Source: Pseudoalteromonas tunicata (GTDB lineage Bacteria > Pseudomonadota > Gammaproteobacteria > Enterobacterales > Alteromonadaceae). From it: 64,000 bases of DNA. The stretch's first letter is position 1; each line of letters opens with the position of its first letter. The notes beneath the pieces were generated by a model. It saw nothing but the letters and a program-made list of their open reading frames with translations. It did no database searches and was not told where the DNA came from. Shown here one piece after another: positions 55,195 through 64,000 of the stretch. The translations under genes were made by a program, and so were the position numbers. The stretch spans positions 1,962,001 to 2,026,000 of the forward strand of contig NZ_CP011032.1 in the NCBI RefSeq assembly GCF_002310815.1. The letters are read 5' to 3'.

Positions 55195-56955
55195 TTAACG
55201 CTCGATCAAAATAGGATATTGCAAATAAGCTTGGTCGTAATAAGGGGTTTGTTTATAAAGCCATGCAGCTCTGGCATCAGCACTGTTGGCAAATGCAGGA
55301 TCGGCGAGTTTTGCATCAAACTCAGCTTTAACTTTACTATTTTGCGCTAACATCACTTTTGCATAAGGCTCTAATGCATAATTTTCAACATACTCAGTAC
55401 GTTGAAAAATCGTATTAAAAAATCCCCATTGAAATAACGAATCTTGCGCTTGGGGATGCAGTAAATGTACTGCCAATTTTCCAAGCGGTTGGGACGTTGG
55501 CACTTTATACCATGAAATCGATTTATCTGGTGATGCTGCACGCACGTCAAAAGAGGCTGATACTCGCATGCGCCCTTCAAAGGGTAATGCTGCAAACTTA
55601 AATTCATTCACAGCCCATTGCTCTAGATTTGACAGCTCAGCTTCAGATGCTGTTTGATATTCAATTCCTTGCAGAGAGAGACTCTGGAGTACTTCGGGAT
55701 ACTGAGCGGGGACATAAAATGCTTTAGGTACATCAACAACCACTTTTTTATCTTTTTGCCAGTAAATTGGTAATTTGTTGAACTGCTGTTTTTTGCCTGT
55801 ATAACGAACTTCTTTATGTCCTGTTAGTTCACTGTCAAAATGCTCATAACTTATCCCTGCAAAATCAATATGATCAGGCTCTTTGCTATATCCACGCTCA
55901 ACTACTAACTGGGATGGTAAATTTTGCTGCTCAAACTTTACAGCGGCTATGAGTTTATCTTTTTGCTCTGCAAGCGTATTAATAACCGCCTCTAAAAACA
56001 CATAAGTACCTAACACTCTTTGTTTGTAAGGTTTTAAAGAATGATTCTCTACTAATATAGTCGGTAAATTTCGTAAATCTCCCCAAGCATTTGAATACCT
56101 GGGCGTTGCAACCCACCCTGCTAACCCCTGTTTTAAGTCTCGAGGATCCATTAAAAACACAAAATCGCCTGGTAAATGTCCCATTGCATGAAGCTGGCTA
56201 TCAATTTTAGGTCGAAAATCATTTGCTAATACCGTTGAAATTTTCGGTGATTCACTGGCAAAAGTAGGCATAAAACCATACGTCACATCGTATTGATAAT
56301 CAGCGCCATCAGTCACATGAATATCGAGATAAAGTTGCGGATTATATTGATTCACAACTTTAACAAGTGCACGGATCTCCGGCGTATCAAGCTTAGTATA
56401 ATCGCGATTTAAATTTAAATTTTTAGCATTGGTTCTAAAGCCCATCTCAACGGGACCACGCTGATTAATACGATTAAATTCAGAACTGCGTTCATGGCCA
56501 TCCACATTCAAAATTGGGATAAATAAGATATTTACTTTATCGAGCAAGGCTTTTTTGTCACCCACAGCGATGTCTCGCAGCAACATAAAACCCGCATCTT
56601 TTCCATCAATTTCACCGCTATGGATCCCTGCTTGAATCAACAAAGTCGGTTTTTTGTCATTCAATTGATGTTTATCTTTGCTCGCAGTGACTTTAAGCAT
56701 TTTAATTGCGCGCTTTTGATCGCTATAACCAATTATCTCAAGGGCAAAAATATCAGGGTTAACAGATACTAATTTATCAACATATTCCATCGTCATTTGG
56801 TAGTTAGGTGAAGCTAAGCCGCCACTTAGTTCAAATTCAGTGATTAAAGGCCCTTGTTGCTGCATTAACAGCTCACTTTTACCATGCCACACTTCTTGGA
56901 TAGGAAGATGAAAGTCACTTGCAAGTGCCGCAGCCATTAAGATGGGAGTTAACAT
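55195..56955 (-). CDS. M14-family zinc carboxypeptidase, exported
   Basis: A 586-residue peptidase with a short signal-like N-terminus (LTPILMAAALAS). Zinc ligands are His112 and Glu115 (AGIHSGEIDGKD) and His213 (LYLDIHVTDGAD); LNLNRDY supplies the substrate-binding Asn/Arg pair (Arg184). The C-terminal part beyond about residue 380 is a second domain I cannot name. It likely trims peptides in the periplasm. It is tightly linked with gloC (3 bases) and starts 10 bases after the binding-protein gene, so the three form one unit. Confidence 0.87.
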   Translation of the reverse strand: MLTPILMAAALASDFHLPIQEVWHGKSELLMQQQGPLITEFELSGGLASPNYQMTMEYVDKLVSVNPDIFALEIIGYSDQKRAIKMLKVTASKDKHQLNDKKPTLLIQAGIHSGEIDGKDAGFMLLRDIAVGDKKALLDKVNILFIPILNVDGHERSSEFNRINQRGPVEMGFRTNAKNLNLNRDYTKLDTPEIRALVKVVNQYNPQLYLDIHVTDGADYQYDVTYGFMPTFASESPKISTVLANDFRPKIDSQLHAMGHLPGDFVFLMDPRDLKQGLAGWVATPRYSNAWGDLRNLPTILVENHSLKPYKQRVLGTYVFLEAVINTLAEQKDKLIAAVKFEQQNLPSQLVVERGYSKEPDHIDFAGISYEHFDSELTGHKEVRYTGKKQQFNKLPIYWQKDKKVVVDVPKAFYVPAQYPEVLQSLSLQGIEYQTASEAELSNLEQWAVNEFKFAALPFEGRMRVSASFDVRAASPDKSISWYKVPTSQPLGKLAVHLLHPQAQDSLFQWGFFNTIFQRTEYVENYALEPYAKVMLAQNSKVKAEFDAKLADPAFANSADARAAWLYKQTPYYDQAYLQYPILIER

Positions 56956-56965
56956 GATTAATTCT

Positions 56966-57697
56966 CTATTTTGTTATTGTATTTTGTGCTTTTAATCGAC
57001 GAAGTGATTGATTAAATAACTGCATTGAATGGGCGCATGCGGCGTATTTTTGGCTGCACACTAAGTAAACCGGTTGCGACGTGAGATAATTAACCTCTTG
57101 AAATACAAATTGTGCCATCTCATCTGAGAACCAATCTTTTATCAAACTTTGCGCAACCGAGGGTTCAACTAATAACACATCACTTTGGCCATTTAATAGC
57201 TGTTTTATCCCTTGATAATCAGATTGGGATTCAACTAGCTTTAGCTCGGTTTTATAGTGGTCAAAAACCGAGCCATAGCTGTAACCATGGGTTAAACCGA
57301 CTTTGTATTTGCGCAGTTGATCTATACGGTCAAATTGAATTTTTTTATCTTTTAAAAATAAAAGTTGTGTCGTTAAGTAGCTAAGAGGTTCTGAATAAAT
57401 CCAGTCATTCTCAGTTTGTTCTGATTTATACCACATAAAGGTAAAACCATTTCCAGCTGAAATTTTTAGTTGGGTCTCTGGCCAACTCATAAATTCAAAT
57501 ACAGGCTTAATTTTGTGCTCTGAAAATACTTGTTGCACTATTTTACCAAGTGAGCCTTTGTCGTTGCGCCTTGCATCAAGATAAGGGGGATAATTATCAA
57601 TGCTGATCACCACCGTTTTTTCTTCTGCAACGGCATGCTGAGCATTAAACCCTATTAAAAATAAAATATATAATAGGCTAAGACTTTTTTTTATCAT
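56966..57697 (-). CDS. periplasmic type 3 solute-binding-like protein
   Basis: A 243-residue protein with a signal peptide (about 1-24, cleavage near AVA). The ATG at 57697 is chosen over a GTG two codons upstream; GAG stands 6-8 bases before. IDNYPPYLDARRNDKGSLGK and YKSEQTENDWIYSEPL resemble bacterial extracellular solute-binding family 3, of which many amino-acid-type members in Alteromonadales have no transporter. None is encoded nearby. It leads the unit with the carboxypeptidase; ligand unknown. Confidence 0.78.
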   Translation of the reverse strand: MIKKSLSLLYILFLIGFNAQHAVAEEKTVVISIDNYPPYLDARRNDKGSLGKIVQQVFSEHKIKPVFEFMSWPETQLKISAGNGFTFMWYKSEQTENDWIYSEPLSYLTTQLLFLKDKKIQFDRIDQLRKYKVGLTHGYSYGSVFDHYKTELKLVESQSDYQGIKQLLNGQSDVLLVEPSVAQSLIKDWFSDEMAQFVFQEVNYLTSQPVYLVCSQKYAACAHSMQLFNQSLRRLKAQNTITK

Positions 57698-57805
57698 GAT
57701 CACTCAATTTACTAGACTAACAACTGATTCTATTAAGCCTAACAAAATTTATGATAAGCTCAAACCTAACAGAGATAGAATTATAATTAATTTGTTGAAA
57801 TACTG

Positions 57806-58633
57806 ATGAAAAAATCAATTTTAATTACAGGTTGTTCTAGTGGAATTGGCTTTTATTGTGCCAAAGAGTTACATCAACTAGGCTATTTAGTCATAGCCAG
57901 TTGTCGAAAAGAAGAAGATGTTACACGGTTACAAGCATTGGGATTGCATTGCGTGAAACTTGATTTAGCTGACAGCAAAAGTATCTCTCAGGGGCTTAGT
58001 CATGCACTTGAAATTTCAGGTGGAAAGCTCGATTATCTTTTTAATAATGGTGCTTATGGTCAGCCTGGAGCTGTAGAAGATTTGCCTACTGATGCCTTGC
58101 GCCTACAATTTGAAGCAAACTTATTTGGCTGGCATGACTTAACCACTCAAGTCATTAAAATTATGCGTAAACAAACAAGTGGCCGCATTATTCAAAACTC
58201 TTCAGTGCTAGGGTTAGTTACCCTGCCGTATCGAGGTGCTTATAACGCAAGTAAATTTGCATTAGAAGGATTAACCGATACTTTAAGACTTGAGCTTTGC
58301 AATACCAATATTAAAATTTGTTTAATAGAGCCTGGACCAATTGCATCTAAATTTAGAGAAAATGCACTAACGGCATTTTTGACACATATCGATATTGAAA
58401 ATAGTGCCCACAAAGACAATTACTTAGCCCAGCAGCAACGCCTTAATAGCAGGAACAAACCACAACCTTTTACTTTAGGTCCCGACGCTGTATTAAAAGT
58501 ATTGCGTCATGCAATGGAAAGTAAGAATCCTAAAGCACGGTACTATGTTACTTTTCCAACCTATTTATTTGGTTTTTTAAAGCGTATTTTGTCAACTCGG
58601 TTATTAGATAAAGTGCTGAACAGAGCAAAATAA
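57806..58633 (+). CDS. short-chain dehydrogenase/reductase (YbbO-like)
   Basis: A 275-residue classical SDR with the nucleotide loop TGCSSGIG (residues 8-15), NNGAYG, catalytic Ser in NSSVLG and YNASK as the Tyr-Lys pair. Arg/Lys residues after strand 2 (SCRKEED) suggest NADPH. YbbO of E. coli is an NADP-dependent aldehyde reductase and is the closest type by sequence; the substrate is unknown. Single gene between divergent and convergent neighbours. Confidence 0.87.
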   Translation: MKKSILITGCSSGIGFYCAKELHQLGYLVIASCRKEEDVTRLQALGLHCVKLDLADSKSISQGLSHALEISGGKLDYLFNNGAYGQPGAVEDLPTDALRLQFEANLFGWHDLTTQVIKIMRKQTSGRIIQNSSVLGLVTLPYRGAYNASKFALEGLTDTLRLELCNTNIKICLIEPGPIASKFRENALTAFLTHIDIENSAHKDNYLAQQQRLNSRNKPQPFTLGPDAVLKVLRHAMESKNPKARYYVTFPTYLFGFLKRILSTRLLDKVLNRAK

Positions 58634-58673
58634 CCTAAATTCTAAACCTACCTTAGGCTAAATTGAAAAACAA

Positions 58674-58697
58674 AAAAGGGAACCTAAGTTCCCTTTT
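58674..58697. terminator. Terminator between the SDR gene and rplT
   Basis: AAAAGGGAAC and GTTCCCTTTT around a CTAA loop; serves the leftward ribosomal-protein operon and the convergent SDR gene. Confidence 0.9.
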
Positions 58698-58721
58698 AAC
58701 GTTTGCTTTTAATCAAAAAGC

Positions 58722-59081
58722 TTACGCTGCAATGCCTTCTTTTGCTTTAGCAACTAATGCTGCGAAAGCTACTTGGTCATATACTGCGATATCTGCAAGG
58801 ATCTTACGATCGATTTCTACAGAAGTCTTTTTCAAACCGTTAATGAAACGGCTGTAAGATAGACCATTTTGACGCGAAGCAGCATTGATACGAGCGATCC
58901 ATAATTGACGGAAAGTACGTTTCTTTGCGCGACGGTCACGATAAGCATATTGACCTGCTTTTGTAACCGCTTGGAATGCTACGCGGTAAACACGTGAACG
59001 TGCTCCGTAGTAACCTTTAGCTTGCTTTAAAACTTTTTTGTGACGTGCACGTGCGACAACACCGCGTTTAACTCTTGCCAT
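58722..59081 (-). CDS. rplT: 50S ribosomal protein L20
   Basis: A 119-residue basic protein (E. coli 118) opening [20 protein letters not shown], with the C-terminal globular domain from about residue 60. It is needed for early 50S assembly and, in E. coli, represses rpmI-rplT translation by binding the mRNA leader. It starts 15 bases after rpmI. Confidence 0.97.
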   Translation of the reverse strand: MARVKRGVVARARHKKVLKQAKGYYGARSRVYRVAFQAVTKAGQYAYRDRRAKKRTFRQLWIARINAASRQNGLSYSRFINGLKKTSVEIDRKILADIAVYDQVAFAALVAKAKEGIAA

Positions 59082-59096
59082 GATTAAAAACCTCTA

Positions 59097-59297
59097 TTAT
59101 GCGAATGGTAACATACGTGAAACAAGACCAATATCGTTCTTATGAACCATAGTCTTAGAACGCAAGGCTAACTTACGCTTAGAAGATTTCTTAGTCAGGA
59201 TATGACGAAGATGCGATTGTTTACGCTTAAAACCGCCTGAAGCAGTTTTCTTGAAACGCTTTGCAGCGCCACGGTGGCTTTTTAATTTATAGGCCAT
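59097..59297 (-). CDS. rpmI: 50S ribosomal protein L35
   Basis: The ATG at 59297 begins [15 protein letters not shown] and has GGAG 8 bases upstream; the protein has 66 residues (E. coli 65). An in-frame start further up would add a non-conserved, hydrophobic extension. It lies between infC and rplT; the 187-base gap to infC holds a nested stem structure. Confidence 0.96.
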   Translation of the reverse strand: MAYKLKSHRGAAKRFKKTASGGFKRKQSHLRHILTKKSSKRKLALRSKTMVHKNDIGLVSRMLPFA

Positions 59298-59369
59298 TGC
59301 AATAACTCCATTGAATATTGCATTAATATTAAGTAAGTAGGCGGACAATTTTCATTGACACTTTATTGG

Positions 59370-59432
59370 CCTAGCTTACTACCAAGTCCGGCGAGTGCGA
59401 TAACACACTACTTAATGCCGGTTAAAGCTAGG
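59370..59432 (-). promoter_or_regulatory. Nested stem structure in the rpmI leader, candidate L20 translational operator
   Basis: On the minus strand CCTAGCTT pairs with AAGCTAGG (outer, 8 bp), CCGGC with GCCGG (middle) and an inner AGTGTG/CGCACT-type stem. The element lies about 70-135 bases before the rpmI ATG in the infC-rpmI gap, where E. coli has the RNA structure bound by L20. The stems are seen directly; the L20 role is inferred from position. Confidence 0.6.
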
Positions 59433-59484
59433 TGAATGACTTAAAGCCAATGCTTGGTTACCTAACTCTAAATTCTTTACTGAC

Positions 59485-60036
59485 TTATTTTTTCGCAATC
59501 GGAGCTAACATCATCACCATTTGGCGACCTTCAACTCGACTTGGGAAAGATTCTAAAGATGAAACATCTTCTAAATCAGTTTTAATTCGGTTTAAAAGAG
59601 TAATACCGATTTCTTGGTGCGCCATTTCGCGACCACGAAATCTTACGGTGATTTTGGCTTTGTCGCCAGCTTCTAAGAATTTACGTAAGCTACGTAATTT
59701 CACGTTGTAATCACCATCATCAGTTCCAGGTCGGAATTTAATTTCCTTAATTTGGATCTGCTTTTGTTTCTTCTTTTGCTCTTTTTGTTCTTTGCTCTTT
59801 TCGAAAAGGAACTTGCCGTAGTCCATCAACTTACAAACTGGTGGTTCAGCATTTGGGCTAATTTCTACTAAATCAACGCCTGCTTCTTCAGCCATGGCTT
59901 GTGCTTCACGAAGTAAAACAATACCTGCTTGCTCACCTTCGATACCAATCAGTCTGACTTCTTTACAAGTGATCTCGTCATTGATCCGATTCTGATTTTT
60001 TTGAGCCGTTTGTGGACCCTTTTTTCCGCCTCTAAT
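59485..60036 (-). CDS. infC: translation initiation factor IF-3, ATT start
   Basis: The codon aligned with the E. coli start is ATT at 60036, followed by AGA GGC GGA AAA (E. coli: ATT AAA GGC GGA AAA). A strong GGAGGA stands 8 bases before it. No ATG is available; the only other option, a TTG at 60051, lies before the Shine-Dalgarno sequence. This gives 183 residues (E. coli 180). IF-3 discriminates against non-standard start codons and in E. coli represses its own AUU-started mRNA, so autoregulation is expected. Confidence 0.93.
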   Translation of the reverse strand: MRGGKKGPQTAQKNQNRINDEITCKEVRLIGIEGEQAGIVLLREAQAMAEEAGVDLVEISPNAEPPVCKLMDYGKFLFEKSKEQKEQKKKQKQIQIKEIKFRPGTDDGDYNVKLRSLRKFLEAGDKAKITVRFRGREMAHQEIGITLLNRIKTDLEDVSSLESFPSRVEGRQMVMMLAPIAKK

Positions 60037-60069
60037 GATGCGTTCCTCCAAAAGATACTAAATTAAAAT

Positions 60070-60102
60070 AAAGCGCGCTATTGTACATAAATCGCGCGCT
60101 TT
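60070..60102 (-). other. Hairpin between thrS and infC
   Basis: AAAGCGCGC and GCGCGCTTT enclose a 15-base loop in the gap between thrS and infC. On the minus strand it is followed by TTTATTTTAATT, a weak T tail. It may attenuate thrS transcripts before infC; in E. coli infC also has its own promoters here. Confidence 0.55.
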
Positions 60103-60108
60103 ACACTA

Positions 60109-62019
60109 TTAAATTCTATTTTTAATTTCATCAGACAATTTAGCGATGAAATCATCAACTTTAAATTTTCCTAAGTCATCACCAGTACGTGTACGAACGG
60201 CAACTTCTTCTTGTTCTACTTCTTTATCGCCAACAACTAATAAGTAAGGAATACGCTTTAAAGTATGCTCCCTGATTTTAAAGCCAATCTTCTCATTTCT
60301 CAAGTCAGCACAGGCTCTAAATCCAAGTTTATTTAACTTTTCGACAATATTATGACAATAATCGGCTTGTTTATCGGTAATATTCATTACCACAACTTGT
60401 TTTGGCGCTAACCATGTTGGAAATAAGCCTGCATACTCTTCGGTCAAAATACCAATGAAACGTTCAATTGAACCTAAGATAGCACGATGGATCATCACTG
60501 GTGTACGGCGTTCATTATTTTCAGCAACGTAAGTTGCACCTAAACGCCCTGGTAAAGCGAAATCTAGCTGAACTGTACCACATTGCCATGCACGATCTAA
60601 ACAATCGTATAACGTGAACTCAATTTTCGGACCATAAAATGCACCTTCACCTGGTAAATAATCAAACTCAATACCATTGTGTGTAAGCGCCTCTGCTAGT
60701 GCTTTTTCTGATTGATCCCACGTTGCATCATCACCAATACGGTTTTCTGGACGTGTCGATAACTTCACAACGATTTTTTCAAATCCAAATGTTTCATAGG
60801 TATCGTAAACCATTTTGATACAGGCTGACACTTCATCCATCACCTGCTCTTCTGTACAGAAAATATGAGCATCGTCCTGAGTAAAGCCACGAACGCGCAT
60901 TAAACCATGTAACGCACCTGATGGTTCATTACGATGACAACAACCGAACTCAGCCATACGCAATGGTAAATCACGATACGACTTTAAGCCTTGATTGAAG
61001 ATTTGAACATGACCTGGGCAGTTCATTGGCTTGATTGCATATTCGCGCTTTTCAGACACAGTAGTAAACATCGCATCAGCGTATTTATCCCAGTGACCTG
61101 ATTTTTCCCATAATGAACGGTCCATCATTAATGGGCCTTTTACTTCTTCGTATTTATATTCACGTAACTTCTCACGGACGAAGTCTTCAAGTTCGCGATA
61201 AATGCTCCAACCGTCATTGTGCCAAAACACCATGCCTGGCGCTTCTTCCTGCCAGTGCCATAAATCAAGGGCTTTACCAATTTTACGATGATCACGTTTT
61301 TCGGCTTCTTCAAGGCGCTTTAAATAAGCAGCAAGTTGTTTTTTATCTGCCCAAGCGGTGCCATAAACACGTTGCAGCATTTTGTTTTCTGAATCACCAC
61401 GCCAATAAGCGCCTGCAACCTTCATTATTTTGAAGTGTTCACAGAACTTCATATTTGGCACATGAGGGCCACGACACATGTCGACATATTCTTCATGATG
61501 ATATAAACCAGGAGTATCATCTCGACTGATGTTTTCATCTAAGATTTCAATTTTATATTGTTCGCCACGCGCTGCAAAAACATCGCGAGCTTCTTGCCAG
61601 GTCACTACCTTTTTTACAACATCATAATGGGTTTTAGCAAGTTTAAGCATTTGTTTTTCAAGCGCTTCTAAATCATCTTGCGTTAACGAATGTTCCATAT
61701 CAATGTCATAGTAAAAACCATTATCAATTGTTGGTCCAATCGCCATTTTCACATCTGGATAAAGCTGTTTAATTGCATGACCTAACAAATGCGCACATGA
61801 GTGACGAATAATTTCTAATCCATCATCATCTTTGGCGGTAATAATTTCTAAGCGGCTATCTTCTGTAATCAATTGACACGCATCAACGCGTACGCCATTG
61901 ATCCGCCCTGCAATCGTTGCTTTAGCAAGACCAGGACCAATGTCTAAAGCAACATCCATCACTGACACAGCATGTTCAAATTGACGTTGACTACCGTCTG
62001 GAAGAGTAATAACTGGCAT
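60109..62019 (-). CDS. thrS: threonyl-tRNA synthetase
   Basis: A 636-residue class II synthetase (E. coli 642). It has an N-terminal TGS domain ([20 protein letters not shown]), an editing domain with [10 protein letters not shown] and CRGPHVPN, a catalytic core with [22 protein letters not shown] and QCGTVQLDF, and a C-terminal anticodon domain. AAGGA lies 6-7 bases before the ATG. First gene of thrS-infC-rpmI-rplT. Confidence 0.97.
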   Translation of the reverse strand: MPVITLPDGSQRQFEHAVSVMDVALDIGPGLAKATIAGRINGVRVDACQLITEDSRLEIITAKDDDGLEIIRHSCAHLLGHAIKQLYPDVKMAIGPTIDNGFYYDIDMEHSLTQDDLEALEKQMLKLAKTHYDVVKKVVTWQEARDVFAARGEQYKIEILDENISRDDTPGLYHHEEYVDMCRGPHVPNMKFCEHFKIMKVAGAYWRGDSENKMLQRVYGTAWADKKQLAAYLKRLEEAEKRDHRKIGKALDLWHWQEEAPGMVFWHNDGWSIYRELEDFVREKLREYKYEEVKGPLMMDRSLWEKSGHWDKYADAMFTTVSEKREYAIKPMNCPGHVQIFNQGLKSYRDLPLRMAEFGCCHRNEPSGALHGLMRVRGFTQDDAHIFCTEEQVMDEVSACIKMVYDTYETFGFEKIVVKLSTRPENRIGDDATWDQSEKALAEALTHNGIEFDYLPGEGAFYGPKIEFTLYDCLDRAWQCGTVQLDFALPGRLGATYVAENNERRTPVMIHRAILGSIERFIGILTEEYAGLFPTWLAPKQVVVMNITDKQADYCHNIVEKLNKLGFRACADLRNEKIGFKIREHTLKRIPYLLVVGDKEVEQEEVAVRTRTGDDLGKFKVDDFIAKLSDEIKNRI

Positions 62020-62220
62020 GTTTTTTCCTTTCTACAGTGGTGATCCCTACAATGCATCACGTGTAGTTAATAATTTATAAAAAAGAGATACAACGCATAA
62101 AACACTTTTACGAGTAAGCATTTGGCTGCATGGGTAGTTTCAAAAAAACTACAAGGTAGCATTTTGTCTGTTTTACCTCGTAATTACAAGGATTAATCCC
62201 TCGATAAAAGTATGACAATT

Positions 62221-62248
62221 TTGACATATTGCTATTCGTTTCCATACT
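62221..62248 (+). promoter_or_regulatory. Candidate promoter of the EEP-family gene
   Basis: A perfect TTGACA (62221-62226), 16-base spacer and CATACT (62243-62248). Transcription would begin near 62255, which excludes the in-frame start at 62229 and supports the ATG at 62271. Confidence 0.55.
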
Positions 62249-62270
62249 TTGGTATCCAATCAAAAAAGTA

Positions 62271-63269
62271 ATGCTAATGACTCCACCTTCTTCCTTGCAA
62301 TCATCGTTACGCATAGCAAGCTTAAACTTGTACAACTTTGCCAAACCACCTTTTAGCTTTTACCATCCCGATGAGCATTATTCAGCCCAACAATGGCAAG
62401 AAAAGTGTCTCTGGCTGTCATCACAGTTAAAACACGTTCAGCCAGCTATTATTGGTTTTCAAGAAGTATTTAGCCCTGATGAGCTAGCGCGTATTTGTCA
62501 GTCTTGTGGTTTACCTTTTTTTTCAACTGTGAGTAATCCAGTACTTGCAGAAGATGACCCTTTTTTATTTATTAAACCTGTGGTCGCATTGGCATCTCTT
62601 TATCCAATCGAAACCATTACAGTATTAAAGCCTGATACTCAGTTATTAGCGGCTTTTAATTTACCGATTGATTTTCAATTTAATCGTGAACCGATTAAAG
62701 CTAAAATCTTAATTCCTGTACTTGGCGCAGCTACTTTTTATATCGTACATTTAAAATCAAAACGTCCAACATCATTATCAAGCTATACCGACGTCGCCTT
62801 TAAAGAGCAGCCAATCGCAAGTGCCTTGCTCAATGCAACGCTTGGGCGTTATCACAGCGACATGCAGCGGAGCCTTGAATTAGCCCTTATCTATCAAGAT
62901 GTAATCAAAAGCCAGACCGAAGGTGAGCACTGTACTTTAATCATGGGAGATTTTAATGACCAAATCACTAGTGATGGTTTAGGTTTTATCTTCAATCAAG
63001 TTATCAGTGATGGTTTAGCCCAAACTCCATCGTTTGGTGTAACTGATTCCTATCAAGGGAGTGAGCAGCATCGCGCAGGGACACATTATTATCAAAATCA
63101 AGGAAAAGTACTTGATTACATTTTGCTTTCAACGCCTTTACTTTTACCTCAATCCCCTTTTTCTGTTGAGTTTAATGCTATTGACCAACACATACTCAAT
63201 ACATCAGGTTTGGAGCAAAAACTAAGCAGTGATCACGCTTTTATTTATATCGATATTACTAAAAAATAA
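62271..63269 (+). CDS. endonuclease/exonuclease/phosphatase family protein
   Basis: A 332-residue EEP-fold hydrolase from the ATG at 62271 (ribosome site poor). LRIASLNLYNF opens the fold, IIGFQEVFSP carries the metal-binding glutamate, IMGDFNDQ the Asp-Asn pair and SSDHAFIYID the terminal Asp-His. All catalytic motifs are present; family members cleave DNA, phospholipids or phosphate esters, and the substrate here is not evident. No signal peptide. Confidence 0.83.
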   Translation: MLMTPPSSLQSSLRIASLNLYNFAKPPFSFYHPDEHYSAQQWQEKCLWLSSQLKHVQPAIIGFQEVFSPDELARICQSCGLPFFSTVSNPVLAEDDPFLFIKPVVALASLYPIETITVLKPDTQLLAAFNLPIDFQFNREPIKAKILIPVLGAATFYIVHLKSKRPTSLSSYTDVAFKEQPIASALLNATLGRYHSDMQRSLELALIYQDVIKSQTEGEHCTLIMGDFNDQITSDGLGFIFNQVISDGLAQTPSFGVTDSYQGSEQHRAGTHYYQNQGKVLDYILLSTPLLLPQSPFSVEFNAIDQHILNTSGLEQKLSSDHAFIYIDITKK

Positions 63270-63337
63270 AAACTTCACTACAGCGTAAACTTTTCGATGA
63301 TATAATAAAAAAAATTTTTAGTTTACCGGAACAGATA

Positions 63338-63790
63338 ATGAGAACATGTGGTGTTGAGATTAAGGGAAGTGAAGTTCTTTTATGTTTATTAAGCAAAGAA
63401 GAGGACGTGTTTGATATTCGAGATATCCGTCAAACTCGCTTTACCTTATCTAATTCTAACGATGCTGAACAGCTACATAAATTCCAATTTGATTTCAAAA
63501 AATTACTTGAAGATTATCAAATAGATACAGTTGCAATCAAGCAGCGCCCGCACACAGGAAAATTTTCTGGCAGTGCTGTTGGTTTTAAAATGGAAGCTGC
63601 AATACAGCTCATCAATAACGTTCGTGTAGTCTTGCTTTCAGCCAATGATATTAAAGAGCAATTAAAACGTAACCCTCTACCAATTGATTTTGAATCAACA
63701 GGCTTAAAAAAGTTTCAAGAGCACGCTTTTATATCTGCTTATGTTGAAATTATGGAACAAACCTATCCTCGTCCAAAAAATGAAATCTAA
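63338..63790 (+). CDS. DUF3010 family protein
   Basis: A 150-residue protein that I recognise as the DUF3010 type found in Shewanella and relatives (RTCGVEIKGSEVLLCLL near the start, GKFSGSAVGFKMEAAIQLI, LKRNPLPIDFESTGLKKFQE). The fold pattern, with an acidic first strand and a late hydrophobic core, resembles RNase H-like proteins, but that is a guess. Function unknown. Terminator follows. Confidence 0.78.
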   Translation: MRTCGVEIKGSEVLLCLLSKEEDVFDIRDIRQTRFTLSNSNDAEQLHKFQFDFKKLLEDYQIDTVAIKQRPHTGKFSGSAVGFKMEAAIQLINNVRVVLLSANDIKEQLKRNPLPIDFESTGLKKFQEHAFISAYVEIMEQTYPRPKNEI

Positions 63791-63810
63791 TCATTGAGTT
63801 AAATCAAACT

Positions 63811-63834
63811 AAAAAGGCCTTAACGGCCTTTTTT
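63811..63834. terminator. Terminator after the DUF3010 gene
   Basis: AAAAAGGCC and GGCCTTTTT around a 5-base loop, 20 bases after the stop. Confidence 0.88.
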
Positions 63835-63924
63835 AATCCCTTTATCTTATTCACTAGCCCGCTCATTGTGAACATTGCTGCCTGATGAGCTAGATTTTGC
63901 TGTATTGCGGTTAAATTAAGGATA

Positions 63925-63960
63925 TAAAAAAACCGCTTAAGCATGTGAACTTAAGCGGTT
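63925..63960 (-). terminator. Terminator for a leftward gene beyond the window
   Basis: AACCGCTTAAG and CTTAAGCGGTT around an 8-base loop; on the minus strand the stem is followed by a run of T. It suggests a leftward gene ending near 63970, of which at most a few codons lie in the window. Between 63835 and 63924 I see nothing. Confidence 0.8.
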
Positions 63961-64000
63961 GTTGACGTAACTAGTTTTTACTTAGTGTACGCGCGTGGCA

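Noticed and set aside
62108..62344. 78-residue leftward open frame before thrS
   Set aside because: Overlaps the start of the EEP gene and the thrS leader, has no recognisable domain, and its start lacks a ribosome site.
63961..64000. 3' end of a leftward coding sequence at the right edge
   Set aside because: The terminator at 63925-63960 implies one, but all three minus frames stop within the last bases and too few codons are visible to choose the frame or product.
1..64000. CRISPR array, prophage, insertion sequences, toxin-antitoxin or secretion islands
   Set aside because: No regularly spaced repeats, transposase or integrase genes, or phage structural genes were seen; nearly all frames are recognisable housekeeping or metabolic genes.

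Overview
The window is chromosomal, core-type sequence of a low-GC marine gammaproteobacterium, most likely of the order Alteromonadales (Pseudoalteromonas or a close relative). Three things point there: E. coli-like core operons (serC-aroA-cmk-rpsA-ihfB-lapA-lapB-pyrF, gyrA/ubiG/nrdA-nrdB-yfaE, thrS-infC-rpmI-rplT, sppA-ansA), a leucine/isovalerate (liu) cluster ending in a CoA-transferase pair, and the protein sequences themselves. Base and codon use look even throughout. I see no prophage, insertion sequence, CRISPR array or obvious genomic island. Placement at family level is inference.

Layout. 1-5460: the 3' part of a liu operon (liuB end, liuC, liuD, liuE) plus scoA-scoB, which together take methylcrotonyl-CoA to acetoacetate and reactivate it with CoA. 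5574-12186: a dienelactone hydrolase-like gene, a two-gene sensory unit (Tat-exported solute-binding protein plus hybrid histidine kinase) and asnB. 12282-15604: trhO, a DEAD-box helicase and a CvfB-like S1-domain protein. 15686-26399, all leftward: a small membrane-anchored unknown, pyrF-lapB-lapA-ihfB-rpsA-cmk, aroA-serC and gyrA. 26554-32051, rightward: ubiG, a gph-like phosphatase, then nrdA-nrdB-yfaE behind a 400-bp control region. 32142-42801: yaeQ, a histidine-rich TonB receptor, fklB, two small membrane proteins flanking tRNA-Ser(UGA), and a leftward run DASS transporter-nagZ-nitroreductase-DoxX-fadH. 42970-50286: sppA, ansA, gnd (leftward), pykA and pfkA. 50283-57697: a LytTR regulator/LytS-type kinase pair, a SulP transporter, an Lrp regulator, gloC, an M14 carboxypeptidase and a solute-binding protein. 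57806-63790: an SDR, the rplT-rpmI-infC-thrS translation cluster, an EEP-family hydrolase and a DUF3010-type protein.

The gene content is largely ordinary and I do not see a wholly new multi-gene system. The most interesting signals are regulatory. Upstream of nrdAB there are two separate tandem pairs of NrdR-like boxes (32 and 31 bp spacing), with a terminator and a perfect DnaA box between them. A Zur-like site lies upstream of the histidine-rich TonB receptor, which suggests zinc uptake. A perfect 14-bp palindrome sits inside the spacer of the pykA promoter. infC appears to use an ATT start. A nested stem structure lies upstream of rpmI where an L20 operator is expected. Large hairpins abut the starts of ansA and a small unknown gene. 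The binding protein/hybrid kinase pair, which has no transporter, HPt domain or response regulator nearby, is the best candidate for an uncharacterised sensory module.
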